Below, piece by piece: positions 34,580-46,385 of a DNA stretch of 64,000 nt. A program made the translations under genes and the position numbers. Each line of letters opens with the position of its first letter. Position 1 is the first letter of the stretch. This DNA is from Tanypteryx hageni (Eukaryota > Arthropoda > Insecta > Odonata > Petaluridae), in contig CM054116.1 of NCBI GenBank assembly GCA_028673005.1, forward strand, positions 82,348,572-82,412,571. Reading direction: 5' to 3'. Below the pieces are notes generated by a model, which ran no database searches, was not told where the DNA came from, and saw only the letters and a list, made by a program, of their open reading frames with translations.

Positions 34580-36387
34580 GGGCTTCCTGGAACCCAAAAG
34601 ATCAAGATATACTGCAACAAAAGGTAATTTTTTATAATTACTTTATTTTGTGTTTCATGTTAATAATGCATTTAAAAAAATAAAATTAATTAGACCTGGT
34701 GGGGAAGTAAGGGCAAAAAAAATAATTTGACTATGAAAAATTAGAGTTCAACGATGGTGAAGGGCATTGAATTAAAATATTATTAAATTAATGTTGTGAT
34801 AAATTGTTAAATATTACTTATTTTAGATCAGTTAATATTTCTTTGAAGAGTACGACATCCTCGAAAGTCATAAAAATGAATTTTTTGATGATTCAGGTTG
34901 GAAAATATCTGTTGCCATATTGCCATAAAGACGAGACCTGGAAATTAATCTATAGCTTGAATTAATGTTAGCAAAAATTGAAGATATATAAAGTAGCAAA
35001 ACTAAACGTTCTCTATCTTTAAAATTATATTACACAAGATTTACCAACTATGTAAGCCTCTTGGCCTCTCGCCACTTGCGGCGAATTGACATTATATCTG
35101 TGCAAAATTGATTCCTTTTATCAGTCATATGAAAATATTTTACTTATTAGAGTGGGCTTAGGATTTCCTAGGAGTAATAATGATCCCTCTACAGATCCTG
35201 TAGATGGATAGCATTTTGTGAATGGGTTATTTTAATATGAGATCCTTGTTCAGAATTCATATAAACAATTTTGTGGACAATGAGAAGACTTTCAAAATAA
35301 ATGATAGAGTAAATCGCCACAAAGGTGTGTATTGGAGCGCACATAATCTACATTAAGTGATACAGCATGAGGTTAACGTAGCATGTATAACCGTTTGGGC
35401 AATGATCTGGCCAAAAGGCATAACTAATAATTTCTTTAAGATCAAACGCTAACAGCAGACAATTACTTGGAAGCACTACAGACCAAGGGGATTCCTGTTT
35501 TTGAAGATTGTAGTGTTTTATCAAGCTAATGTAGCTATTGTGATTTGGTATCAAGACGGGAGCGCTTTACTCGCCACCCTTTATATAGGATGAGCCATGG
35601 TCTCGAACACAAACTCCTCGGTGGTATAATTATAAATAGATGCTTTTTACATATATAGTATATAGATAGGGTGTGGATTTTTCGGGTTTTATCCAATTTT
35701 TACCAGATTTTTTTCAAATTCGGGTTGTACCCGAAAAAATCCCAAAGTTTTCATTTTTGAATACCTTCACCACAAAAAAATCAATCCAAATATTTTTAAG
35801 CAGAGGTTTCCAATCTGAATTCTTGAAAGACTCGGAGTTAGCCAGTGCCTTAGACAGGGGAGTATGGGGTTTTGGGGATTAATCCCCCCCCCCTCCCCAC
35901 CTTCCTCCCCTCCCCCGAGCTTAATCCGTTTGAGGGCATTAGTCCTGATCAGACTTCACTTACCACAAAGAAGTCCGCAAGACCACATAATTACGAGTTA
36001 TAGTTCCGGAGAAAAAAAAAGAAAATCCCGAGCAGAACATCGCATATTTCTCATAGTTCTAAAAATCCGACTGACCTCCAAATTTAAATCCTGGCTACGA
36101 CCCTGGAGTTTGCTAACAATAAATGTAAAAAGTATAAATCAATGACATAATTAAATCTTTCAGTTAAAAATATACTTTACTGTTATATTTAGATAAACAA
36201 TTGACACAAATTATTAATTTGCAAAAACAACTTTAAAGTAAAATTCCAATACTACATCGATTTGGCCACATTGTCAACATACGCTTAAAGAAGTAAATGG
36301 TACTTCCCTGCAAATAGCTAGAAACAGGTGTGTATGCCGCTGTAAGGAAAACACTACCTAGCTCAACAGCAATTAATACGGCTATAA
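34580..36387. other. Non-coding stretch, no gene seen
   Basis: AT-rich. Includes tcgccacttgcggcga (about 35070), related to 21.9 kb. At 35670-35745 there are fragments ttcgggttttatcc and ttcgggttgtacccga, and at 35883-35920 a C-rich run. None could be built into an element. Confidence 0.5.
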
Positions 36388-36708
36388 GGGGGTGCCGGTG
36401 CTGTAGTGGTTAAGACGCTGGCTGCTACTCGCCCGATGCTTGAAAAAGTCATCGGGTACGAATCCTGCGCGAGTAGGATTTTTCTCAAGGTCACCATGCC
36501 CCCTGTTTGCGTAGTTTGAAGAGACCGCGCAAATTCAGCTGTTTCGTCCTTCGGAAGGGACATTAAGCTGTTGGCCCCCTGGTGTTCTTCGTAAGAGCAG
36601 GCAAATGCCGGCACCGGGTTTCCCTCCTCCCTCCCCGGTTATTCATTGCACTACCTCTGAGATACCCATTTGTGCTGTAAGAGAGGCGAATTGACTGGAC
36701 ATGCATAC
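36388..36708 (+). mobile_element. tRNA-derived SINE, full-length copy with 16-bp TSD
   Basis: A 321-bp insertion flanked by identical attaatacggctataa (36372-36387 and 36709-36724). The head is ggtgctgtagtggttaagac (A-box), then gggtacgaatcctgcgcg (B-box). The core is gagaccgcgca, cgtccttcggaagggac, gttggccccctggtg, agagcaggcaaatgcc and ggcaccgggtttccc. The 3' part includes attcattgcactacctct and gcatacattaat. Perfect TSD and intact boxes make this the best-preserved member of the family here. Confidence 0.9.
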
Positions 36709-37086
36709 ATTAATACGGCTATAAAAATGTTTTAGGAAATTCTTTCTTCGAAATGGATTGCTATAATCAATACGAATATTCATACATTTGTTATGTTTCT
36801 GGAGAAAGCATCCGTATTGAGCCCATTTAATAAATATATTCATGTCCTAGATGCAGAAGATCACGTCGAAATTTTCGAACCATATAGAGATGTGCGCTGC
36901 CTCGGTGCACGGTGAAATGCTTTGATCACTTTGTTTACTTAGTACTGCTTGCAGGCACGAGTGTACGGATTGGGTATGGTGGCACGTGTTTTTGCCGAAT
37001 TAGAAGAAAAAGAAATCGGAACTTTGGGACGTAACAGCATGTTTTATTAATTCACAATTACCGTGCTGAGCACGGGAAAAGATTCA

Positions 37087-37485
37087 TTAAAGGAGGTGCT
37101 CAAACTGGCGACCACCAACCTGCACACACAACATGCATCTTCTGAACAATGATTTCCTCGTTCGTTCGAAAATTCCCGCCGTGTTGCGGAATAAAACACA
37201 AGCAGCCTGGATGCGAGGGAAAAGGTGCGCCACTTGACCGACTGCATTTTTATACACGAGGCTCTTGATGTAACCCAAATAAATAAACCAGAGAATTGTG
37301 ATCATGGGAGCGAGTTGTCCAATGGACGGGTTGCCTTAACACCGGGCGCTTAGGTACGAGATTTCTCACCTCGTGGCCCAAACAGAAAACTGCTCCAGAC
37401 ACAGGGACCAGGTGTTTCGCACATCGGGCATGCCGACCTACAATCCCCATCATTTTGTCGGTATAATTTAGGAACACCCAGTATA
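37087..37485 (-). pseudogene. Tc1/mariner-superfamily transposase C-terminus, relic
   Basis: On the minus strand the sequence starts at a tip tatactgggtgttcct (about 37485-37470), typical of mariner-type terminal repeats. It runs through degenerate catalytic sequence (PVHWTTRSHDHN, matching the usual W-P-RSPDL-P region) and after a frameshift into GYIKSLVYKNAVGQV and RCMLCVQVGGRQFEHLL, stop at 37087. This matches the C-terminal end ('RC..CI.V.GGHFEHLL') of a Tc1/mariner-type transposase group common in arthropods. The N-terminal half is deleted between the tip and the catalytic remnant. Two frames are used. Non-functional. Confidence 0.65.
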
Positions 37486-37940
37486 TTAGAATGAACTGAG
37501 ATGTTTTCATATGCTAAATAGAGTAAATGTATGTATGGCAACAAAATATTTATTTTGGAAGCTACACAAAGAACAAAAAAAGAATGATCGAGGAACCAAA
37601 TTAATTTAAATTGGGGTTAATGAAAAAAATGCCTTTGTCCTATAAGGCTCTGGAAACTTGTTGATTTTAGCAAAAGGTATGTGGTGTAGACATACTACTT
37701 TGGAAGATAATCTTCGTCGATGTGAATAGAAAATTCTGATGAATTAATGAAAACGTGCATAATGATATAAAGGAAACATTTAAATATAATGTGGCCGCTA
37801 AAAATCATGGAAACCAGATGGAAAAGTATACTACATAAATGGAATACACAGGGATTTCAACGGCGTTCTTAATGGAAAATACGTATGGAACGATAACGAA
37901 AGATTAAGTGATTCTCGAATTTTTATCCCCGAAACTATAG

Positions 37941-38252
37941 TCTCGGGGATTATCTAGTAGTAAATGTTGATCTCTACGCAAATATTTTTTATAATCTATA
38001 CCCCACATATAATATAAGAGAGTGGGAGAGAAATATATAGACTTTTAATTATCGTTCGGGTTTCGCTGCGTTGACGGAATTGCCGATTCTCGACGTTTCG
38101 CAGGCATTGCGGTCTGCATCTTCAGGAGATAAAGCCTTAAACTCAAATTCATAATTACCTGGCCTCGAGGACTTTCTTGTAGTAAATTTTGTTCTCTATC
38201 CGAATAAATTTTTTAATCTATACCTTACAAATCATATAAGAGCTAGGGAGAT
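37941..38252. mobile_element. PLE-like fragment between two direct repeats
   Basis: Segments at about 37941-38040 and 38161-38252 are diverged direct repeats (shared agtagtaaat/tgtagtaaat, ttttttataatctatacc and catataagag). Between them, on the minus strand, is a CTGAAGA-hairpin-GAAACGTC unit followed by gagaatcggc and gcgaaacccg, which parallels the 23.2-kb PLE piece element by element. The pattern fits terminal parts of a PLE. No coding region. Confidence 0.5.
38088..38129 (-). ncRNA. Hammerhead-ribozyme-like motif
   Basis: Minus strand: stem I strand UCUC, core CUGAAGA, helix II GCAG/CUGC around a larger loop, GAAA, C-GUC, then stem I partner GAGA. Stem I and helix II sequences differ from the 23.3-kb motif but pair perfectly, that is, compensatory variation. 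Expected cleavage would follow GUC. Activity untested. Confidence 0.5.
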
Positions 38253-39715
38253 AGAAGTTTGATATTTCATTGTTGCTTGGCGGAAGCCATTTAACGAGAT
38301 ACAAGATAAGTTTATTAAAGTAATTATGTAAAGTGGAAGTTTTAATTAATTAAGTTGAAAATCACAATTGGGCAATAAATTTTAATGAATATCACTCAAA
38401 CCTAATTAAATTAAAATCCGTCCAGCGGTTTAGGAGATGAAAGTTACGACGGACGGACGGATCAGACGTGCCCATAAGGCGTTCCGCTATTACCGCTTCG
38501 CTGGTAAAGAACGCCTAAAAACGAGAATCCCTGAAGTAGGTAAAGCGCCCGTCGTTCTTTCACTGTTTATTAATTTTCTCCGGTTCACTAATCCGCAAAG
38601 AACGTATTTTTTTCAAATTTTATTCATTAATAAGACATCCTTTTTCCAGACTTCACAACGTACCCGCGATATCCGCAGCGTATTCATCTCATACCAATTA
38701 CGTTTTTCTCTCGTCCTTTAATCTTCTCCCTCCATCTCAACCCTCTATAGCTCTTTATTTGAACGAAAATATCAAAAGAGAGAGAGGAACTCAACCGCCT
38801 CTCTCCCACTCAGTTAATTTCGCCAATTCATTAGCCATCCCTCCAATTAATTAACCCTTCAAATCCCTTCTTTTCCCGCAATTTCAATTGCCGTATATAT
38901 CCAGCCGGAATTAAGCATTTTTCCTTTTAAGTTTTCACATCCTCCTTTTTAACTTATGCGGCCAATAAAAAAAGGTCGGAAAAAATATACAATAGAAAAA
39001 CGCCGACCTTTATATAGGCCTCGAAATCGCCTCGGGAAATACTAAAAGAAAAAGAAAAACATCGCGCGGTATTCCTTTGTTTCTGACCTTCATGCCCGAC
39101 GAATCCCCATCCATCTTTTACACCCTTCTTCCTCTACGAGAGGTCGGTCTCTGAGAATAAAAGAGAACCAATCAAGACATCGCTCATTCTCACCCCAACT
39201 CGTTGTATTTCTCTCTCTCTCTCCCTCAAGACGTTTTCGGCCGTTCCCTAAAGGATTCCCAATCCTCCCTCTCTTTCCTTCAATTCCTCTCCAGATCGCT
39301 TTATTTGTCCTCCCTCTTCCTCCTCGCCTACCTCCACAATCACCCCATCACCCTCGCTACCGCATTCCCAAGCGCCGGTCTTGTGATTCTTGGCCGAACA
39401 AAGCCGTACGACGTTCCAATTACTTTATTAGGTCTTTTCTTCCTTTCCCGTTTGCTACCTCTCTTAAACTACCCAATTCACTCTTTTTATTTATCCTGTG
39501 CAACGCACACAAAGCCACCCTGCACCGCATATTTCATTCATTCCAGGAGTTAACTTTTCGCTCCCGCTCTTTCGTTTCCTATGCTATTCGGTCTATTACT
39601 TCTATATTATATATCCACATATATTGGCCTAGACGAATCTGGTCTAAGATCAGGAAGCACCTCTGAAATCTAGGGACAATCGGGATTGTTTAAATTTGCA
39701 ATTATTACATTTACA
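38253..39715. other. Non-coding stretch, no gene seen
   Basis: At 38410-38465 the phrase aatccgtccagcggtttagg followed by a run of ggacggac occurs, a form common at the ends of several invertebrate repeats. The 39.2-39.55 kb stretch is pyrimidine-rich, and its 116-codon frame is composition-driven. Confidence 0.45.
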
Positions 39716-39833
39716 TAATGAAAAGGATAGCCACCTCATATACGAAATGGAGGACTGGTAGACAGATTGGTAATTTTATTCAATTGTCTGCCAGCCTTCC
39801 ATTTGGTCTATAAGGTGGCTACACCTTACGTTA
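39716..39833. ncRNA. Long imperfect hairpin (microRNA-precursor-like or MITE)
   Basis: The inner stem pairs 39727-39767 with 39784-39823 or so: by direct reading about 37 of 41 positions pair, with four single mismatches and no bulges, around a loop of roughly 16-20 nt. Looser pairing extends about 12 bp further out. Size and mismatch spacing are those of an animal microRNA precursor. A small palindromic MITE would look the same. No TSD found. Confidence 0.4.
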
Positions 39834-40038
39834 CTTATCCTCACCAAAGATTGCTCTATTTTTTAAATTCTTATTGCATGTACATTGTAAGGTAAAAATA
39901 TATATAATATAAATGGTAACTAGACCATGTTAAAACAACTGAAAAAATTACTAACTACAATCGCATTTTAGCCGCCAGTGGCGAACGGGCGGCTGGGTGT
40001 GTGTATGTATGTACGTGTATATGTATTTATGCATAATT

Positions 40039-40268
40039 TTTCCAAGGTCGTCCTGCCCTGTTTGCGTGGTTTAAAGAGACCGCGCATAAGTCAGCATTCC
40101 GTCCTTCGGAAGGGACGTTAAGCCATTGGTCCCTTTGGTGGTCTTCGTCAAGAGCAGGCTAAAAGCCGGCACTATGTTTCTATTCTTCCTTGCTATCCGG
40201 CTATTCATTTCACTACCTCTTAGAAACCCATTGTGCTAGGAAGTGGTGAATCAGCTAGGAACATACAT
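40039..40268 (+). mobile_element. tRNA-derived SINE, 5'-truncated copy
   Basis: Starts in the core without a tRNA head: aaggtcgtcctgccctg, gagaccgcgca, cgtccttcggaagggacg, ttggtccctttggtgg, agagcaggctaaaagcc, then attcatttcactacctct and acatacattaatt. Same family as 36388 with substitutions. 5' truncation is typical of LINE-driven retroposition. It is embedded in a degenerate TG/TATG-rich region (about 40000-40420) that obscures any TSD. Confidence 0.8.
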
Positions 40269-40429
40269 TAATTCATTGGTTATGTGTATATATGCATGTG
40301 TGTATATGTATGTAGATGTGTATGTATTTTTATGCATATGGGTGTACGTATGTGAGTGCGTGTGCATGCATGTATGTATAAGGTCGCGCGCGTGTTCATA
40401 CACATACAAACCATCTATTTTATTAAGAG

Positions 40430-42870
40430 ACTCGGGTTTTCTTCCAAACCAACCTTCTTTTCCTTATCCCAAACCAACGCAATCAACAAAGAATGTGACT
40501 TTCGATCTTTTTTTATTTTTATAGATTTATCTTTGTCGGACTACCGTACGCTTTGCTGTGTTTTTATTTTGTCATTCCTCCTCTCTCACTCCATTCCTGA
40601 TATAGATGGTTTCTTTTGGAACCCGAGGACAAAAGGAGGGTGGATTGGATTCCAAAGCGTGGATGCTGAAGGGGAAAATGAAAGGTTGTTAGATCACCAC
40701 ATTGCCTCTCTCTTTTTTTGTTTTGTTGTCAAGGTGAGAATTCGTTAACTCTCCGGCTTGCTGGAAAAAAAGAAAAAATGTCTCTTTCGCCAGAAAGGGT
40801 GAGATGGAATTTTTAATATTTTACTAACGAGTTCGAAGAACCTTACGTTAGCCGCTAGCCTATAGGAGAAAATTAATGGCTATCGGAATAACGGCGGGGA
40901 GTTATACTATATTCCCTGGTGACGTTTACGATTAGCCGTTCAATGAACGCAGCTGTCCAATAGAAAATTTTACTATTTGTTCGGCGAGGTTTAGGCAAAG
41001 CAGTTTCTTCTTTCACGGAAACGTATCAACATATAAAAAAGAAGACATTGCATAAATAAAACGGATGAAGATGATAAGTAATACAGTTGACAAAAAATGT
41101 TTCCCTGATGATGATGCAAAGATATCTTTATAAGTATGGTAAGAGTAAATGAGGATATAAATAACAGAACGGATATAGTTATACAATAAATAAAAGAAAT
41201 GAAAAGAGGAAGCGCAAATGGAGATAGAAACAGGTAAAATATGGGTTAAGCATGCTCACTTCTAAGTTTTGTTAAATGAACGAATACGAATAACCTCGCC
41301 CGCGAATTCCCTCGGACGTGAGAAATTATTTTTTGCATAGTTACTAAGTCATGCAGAAAAAGAAATACACCTTTGGAGTAGGAGAAAAAATCCTTCAAAA
41401 CCAGAAATTTTATTAAAAATAACAACACTACAACACGTTAAACGGTATGCCTCTGACACGTCAAGAAATCGAACTGGAGTTAGGAGAAAGAAACGTAATA
41501 CACTTCCACAATCGGTCTCCCAACTTCCACAACAAACCTCCGCAAGACGATTTAGTGCCGTAAAAGAAAGAAAATAACAGTGCCCTCGGTACAAAAGAAG
41601 TTTCAAAAGCGAAGGCTTTTAAAAATAAAAGAGAGAGAGAGAGAAACAAAAATCGCGGAACAGTTTGTCAATCCATCAAAGACGTTGTCTGCATCGTTGA
41701 AGCCCCTCCCAACTCGAGCGGTGGAATTCGAACGTGTATGTGTGCATAGAGGATTGGCTATCGGATATAGAGGTAAAGTACGAGATCGAAGGAGAGAAGA
41801 ATGAAAAATCGAGAGGGAGTGAAAGCAAGTCTTATTTTCGTATGATCACGTGAGAGGCGAAGGGAGGACGAGAAGCGACGATGAAGCTTATTCTTTCTCC
41901 GGTTCAATGAAGAGGGAAAGGACAAAAGTTTTCTCCTCTTGGTTCGGAAAAATAAATTGGCGCTTCCCACTTCCATTTCCCAGCATTTTTTCTACTTCGT
42001 TTCTCCCTCTCTCTATCTTTTTACCCTTTCTCCACTCCATTTTTATTTACTCCCTCGTAATAGAGAGAAAGAGAGAGTGAAATAAGGGAAGAGAAAGGGA
42101 AATAGAGAGAGTTCAATGAGTGCCATCTATCATACAAGAAAAAGGGGCATTTTTATAAGTGGAAGAAAAAATTGAGACACGGTGGTTGCTTTGTGGTGGA
42201 GGGCTTTTTGAAAGGAGTTGGCGCCACTAATAGAAGAACGAAAAGACTCGCGTGAAAAGAGTACTGAACGGAGAAAGGATGAATGAAAGAAGTGAGAAAG
42301 ACGTCTGATTTATTTTCATTATTATTATTTCATCGAGAAAGGACTGACCAGGTCGGAGGTGATGGAAGGAACAAAATGGACCACTTCTCTTCCGGAGAAG
42401 AGAATACGAGGAAAATAGAGAGATAAGAAGGGGGTTGAATGGGATGAATGTTTTCCGCACCTGGTGTACGTATGGCCATCATGACGATTTCGAGGGAATG
42501 AGATGCGGTTGGAATCGAAATATGTATATAAAGGTCCTTCTCAATGCGAAATACGCACAAAACTCATAAAGACCATTGCGGTAATGGCCATTTATGTGCC
42601 AATTCATAACTGTGATACGAAAAATTCGATTGTTTATATTGATGACACGTTGTTACAACTGCTTGAAAATTAACAAAAAAGTCCGTGTTAATTATTTCGT
42701 ATGATAGTGCACAAATATTAATTTCACATCACGTGTGAGTAGAATAAACAAAACAACTTGATACATCATTATATTGGAACAATTGCCTCTCGAGTCAAAA
42801 TATTAATGAAATTAAGTCAAAAAAGTAGATAAGCTGTTTATAGGATGAAGGCCACATCAAATGTATGCCA
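40430..42870. other. Non-coding stretch, no gene seen
   Basis: Mixed AT-rich DNA with purine-biased patches near 41.6-42.1 kb ((GA)n at 41627-41642). The short frames are overlapping and featureless. Confidence 0.5.
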
Positions 42871-43520
42871 CGGTAAATGTACGTAGTCCGGTAAATGTGT
42901 ACATTTCCCGGATAATGTGCACATTTACCACCAAGTTCGGTAAATGTAAGTATAACATACTTTTACCGGTTGGATTGGGGAAATGTGCACATTTGCCTAG
43001 AGGCACTGGTAAATGTGGATGAAAGTCGCAACACAGGCTACAACATGGCGGCGTCGCGAACATCTGTTGCAGTTTAGAAGTACGGTAAATGTGCGTTGTC
43101 CGGTAAATGTGTAAATTTCCTGGTAAATGTGCCCAACTAACTAAACTAAATTTGAACATGAAGGCAAATTATACTCGGCCCCACCGGGTCGGGTAAGTAA
43201 GTCGAAGTGTTTTTGGTTCCTCCTCATGTTCACTGCGTTCCCCCCTCGGATTGGGAAGCGTTCATCCTAATATATACCAGTGAATCCGAATCCTCGATGA
43301 TTTTTGTTATAAATTAACGTAAATATTAAAGTGTAGCATTTCTCATTCTTACATATTTCTACATTTACCAAGGCGCATCAGTAAAAGTGCACATTTACCG
43401 GGAAATGTACGGATATTACGTATTTTTGGAAACTTAAACTTACATTTACCGAGCTTGGTGGTAAACGTGCACATTTACCGGTAAATGTACACATTTCCCG
43501 ATTACGCACTTTCACCGTAA
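42871..43520. mobile_element. Fold-back DNA element packed with GGTAAATGT motifs
   Basis: The terminal inverted repeats are about 80 bp. Left begins acggtaaatgtacgtag. Right (reverse complement) begins acggtgaaagtgcgtaa. Both continue through gtgtacattt, a gtgcac segment and ttaccaccaag to cggtaaatgtaagt. At least twelve (C)GGTAAATGT words occur, mostly forward in the left half and inverted in the right, several joined as GGTAAATGTGCACATTTACC-type palindromes. The interior includes a GC-rich piece (tcggccccaccgggtcgggt). No coding frame. Exact limits and TSD could not be fixed. Family not recognised; probably a non-autonomous cut-and-paste transposon. Confidence 0.65.
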
Positions 43521-43769
43521 CATATATAAATTACTGCCTTGCGAAAATATTTATAATTAAAAATAAAATAAAATAGTTCGAGTTAATTAAATAGTAATGT
43601 AATTCAAAGTAATGATAGCTTTTAACAGATTAAAATGAATACGCTTCAAAAGATTCGCTAATAAAAAGAAGGTAATTAATTAAATATTTTAATTTGAACA
43701 AAAATCGCTTCCCACAGCAAATAAAGGTGCACACAATTACCTAAAGCGATGAAAATTGTGTATTTAAAT
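43521..43769. other. Short spacer, AT-rich
   Basis: Unremarkable AT-rich sequence between two transposons. Its last eight bases form the TSD of the next element. Confidence 0.5.
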
Positions 43770-45498
43770 CAGGGCCTCGAACCGAAATTTTTTTCGCTCC
43801 GGTTTTCGTTCCGGGTCAAACAAAACAAAAAAATTCGATGCGGATCCGGTTTCGCTCCAGCAACAATCACTGAACCGGTTCTAACTGGTTTTTTTCGCTC
43901 CGACTGAATTTTTGGGGAAAATTTCAAGGGAATTCCGAAATAATCTTTATTAAAATTAATATTATTTTTTATTTAAGCCAAATACGTCTTTATTATTGCA
44001 AGTCAAGAAAACAAAAATATATACCCGAACGTAACAAAGCCAACCAGTTAAAATGACTTTTACGGACATTATGGAAAAAAATACGGACAACCTAAATTTT
44101 TTACGGACATATTTTGCGTAATATTAAAATTTCTCAAAAAGACATAAGTGAACAATATTCAATGCTGTCATTCAAAAATCTCAACAGAATGATATTTACG
44201 TTAGTTTAGTGAACTTATCTGGCTTAGGAAAACAGGAAATTTCGGATGTGTTCAGTAAAAATTCTTGGAACACAAATATTACCTGATTTTTCATTCAGAG
44301 CATTTTGTTTCATAGTTTTAATTTGTGCCCATTGAATAAAAAAGGCTGTTTTACTTTTAAAAATATAACCAAAATTAGAATATATAAGATAAACATGTTT
44401 TTTAATCAGGGGTATTCAAACAAAAGTACGCATAACCCTGGGGATACGCGAGATCTTTCAAAGAGACACGATGTTGTTAAGGATATCTAATGTAAAAACA
44501 TAGCGAAGCAAAATCTAATAATTATCTCGCATAAAATATACGTAGGTAAATCATATAGTTAGAAAGTACATATATGCATTGAGAAAGCATTGAGTGAGAA
44601 GGGATAATTTAAATAGGGAATTAAATGCTCCTATATCTATAGAAAAATATATTACAATTGATTCCCGTTGCCGTCATTTTGGACGAGTACTTGCGATATT
44701 ATGTGCATAATAGAGAAGATGTCCGCTGAAATTCAAAACGTAAAACGTTTCCGAAAAATATAAATCATGTATGAGCCTAGAGTTGAAACGCATATTATAC
44801 TCTCTTTCTCATTCTGCTTTATCCCCATCCTCACTAGTACTCCCTTCCCTCTCCCTATTTATTCCACTCTCCTTCACATCTCGGGGAGATAATCGAAGTC
44901 GATTAGAAAAATATAGCTGCTTTTTTAAATGTATGCATATTAAGGAGGAGAATGATGACAACAATAGAAGCCAACTATACCGGTGGTCAAGGACCTAAAA
45001 TGATAGAATTAATAAAAACGTGAATATCTGTAGAAACGTGACTGAGAAATAAAATTCGATAGTAATAAAATTTATCTACAATCTTTTATCTTTATGGTCA
45101 TGCAAATATCGTGCCAATATCTTAGATATTTTAAAATAATAACAAAAACGTCTGCATGTAAGGGCATAGTCTTTTACGTTTTTCCATGGGAAATTGAAAC
45201 GAAACCGAATTTACATCGCTATATTAAATATCCTCTTGAAATCAAACACACACAGACCCACCCAGAGAACGAAAATTATAGTTACATATTGAGTGCGTCA
45301 TGAACTCTCTCTCTCTTCAAGCGGAGTCTCTAATGTGCTTTTTTGCAGTAGGCAAAATATTTCGCTAAAATTAAATTCGCATTAATCCTTAATCCTTCTT
45401 CAGTTTTAAGCAACGTTTGCTAATATGTGTGCACATTTTGTTTAAGTTGCACTATATAAATAGAAATTTTCTAACCTGTAGCAAAGGATAACATAAGT

Positions 45499-45778
45499 CA
45501 GTGGTTCTCAAACTTTTTTGAGTTGCGGCACACTTTCAAAGATAAAGAGGCTTTCGCGGGACCCCAGTCTTGTGACAAGCTTTATATGTTTTAAGATACG
45601 GATATTACAAACTTTGCGCACATCCATTTGTTGATGCTACTAAATAATCAATTTATTAGAAGAAAAATTATTGCCCTAATTACCCACCAACACATGCAAA
45701 TCATTTATTTATGTACTAAACAAAGTTTTTCGCGGCACCTCTAAATTTCTACTGCAGCACACAGTTTGAGAGCAACTG
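45499..45778. mobile_element. hAT MITE with perfect 8-bp TSD, nested
   Basis: 280 bp. The left end is cagtggttctcaaactt. The right end, reverse-complemented, is cagttgctctcaaactg. Flanks acataagt (45491-45498 and 45779-45786) are identical. Interior homologous to 24165-24443. It sits inside the 43770-46668 element and is therefore younger than it. Confidence 0.9.
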
Positions 45779-46105
45779 ACATAAGTAAGAATACCTCAAA
45801 AGCACGACTGCGGAGCGATCCTTCTTAAATAAGTTTTAGAGAAAGACTGCCGGAATATAAGGGTTCAATGCATATGGAGAAGGGATGAAAGCTTATGGGG
45901 ACAATAACCTCCAACTTTAAGCAAAATAAGAATTAAGAATTGTGAAACATTTTTATCCGGAACACTCCACGGGGTAGTAGGCTCAGGGGAGAGTACCAAG
46001 ACGATTAGCGGCTTTCTTCGAAGTACCACTAACTTCCTTTCCACTAGCCTCGTTTAAACAGGGTTCTGGGAAACCTCAGCAGGACGTATCCTTGACCCTC
46101 TATGT

Positions 46106-46385
46106 CAGTGGTTCTCCACTGGTCTGTCGCGAAGAGCCGGGAGGTGTGCCGCCGAAACTTTTAATAACGACTTGTAAAAAATAAAGTAAATTTCGTTTAG
46201 CGAAGTTTTTGTGTTTCACTTTCGTCGTTTTAAACAGCAATATTAGCAATTTCAATCGGTAAACTTTTCATTATTACACACTACTCTTCCTTTTTTAGTT
46301 CGGCGGATTGTAGTATGCAGTGTGTCGCGCACGTGAGCGTCGACCGTCATGTGTGTCGCGACGAAAAAAAGGTTGAGAACCGCTG
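46106..46385. mobile_element. hAT MITE, nested
   Basis: 280 bp. The left end is cagtggttctccactgg. The right end, reverse-complemented, is cagcggttctcaacctt. The inner GTCGCG(A) word is shared by both ends. Flanks ctctatgt and ctctacgc match at 6 of 8. The interior differs from the 45499 element, so this is a second hAT MITE family using the same terminal signature. Confidence 0.8.

Noticed and set aside
42857..43159. 100-codon minus-strand frame with Cys and repeated HLP/HIYRT words
   Set aside because: The repeated words come from the GGTAAATGT motif array of the fold-back element; no protein family resemblance.
45961..46080. Possible gene fragment between the nested MITEs
   Set aside because: Short, with stops in all frames and no recognisable motif.
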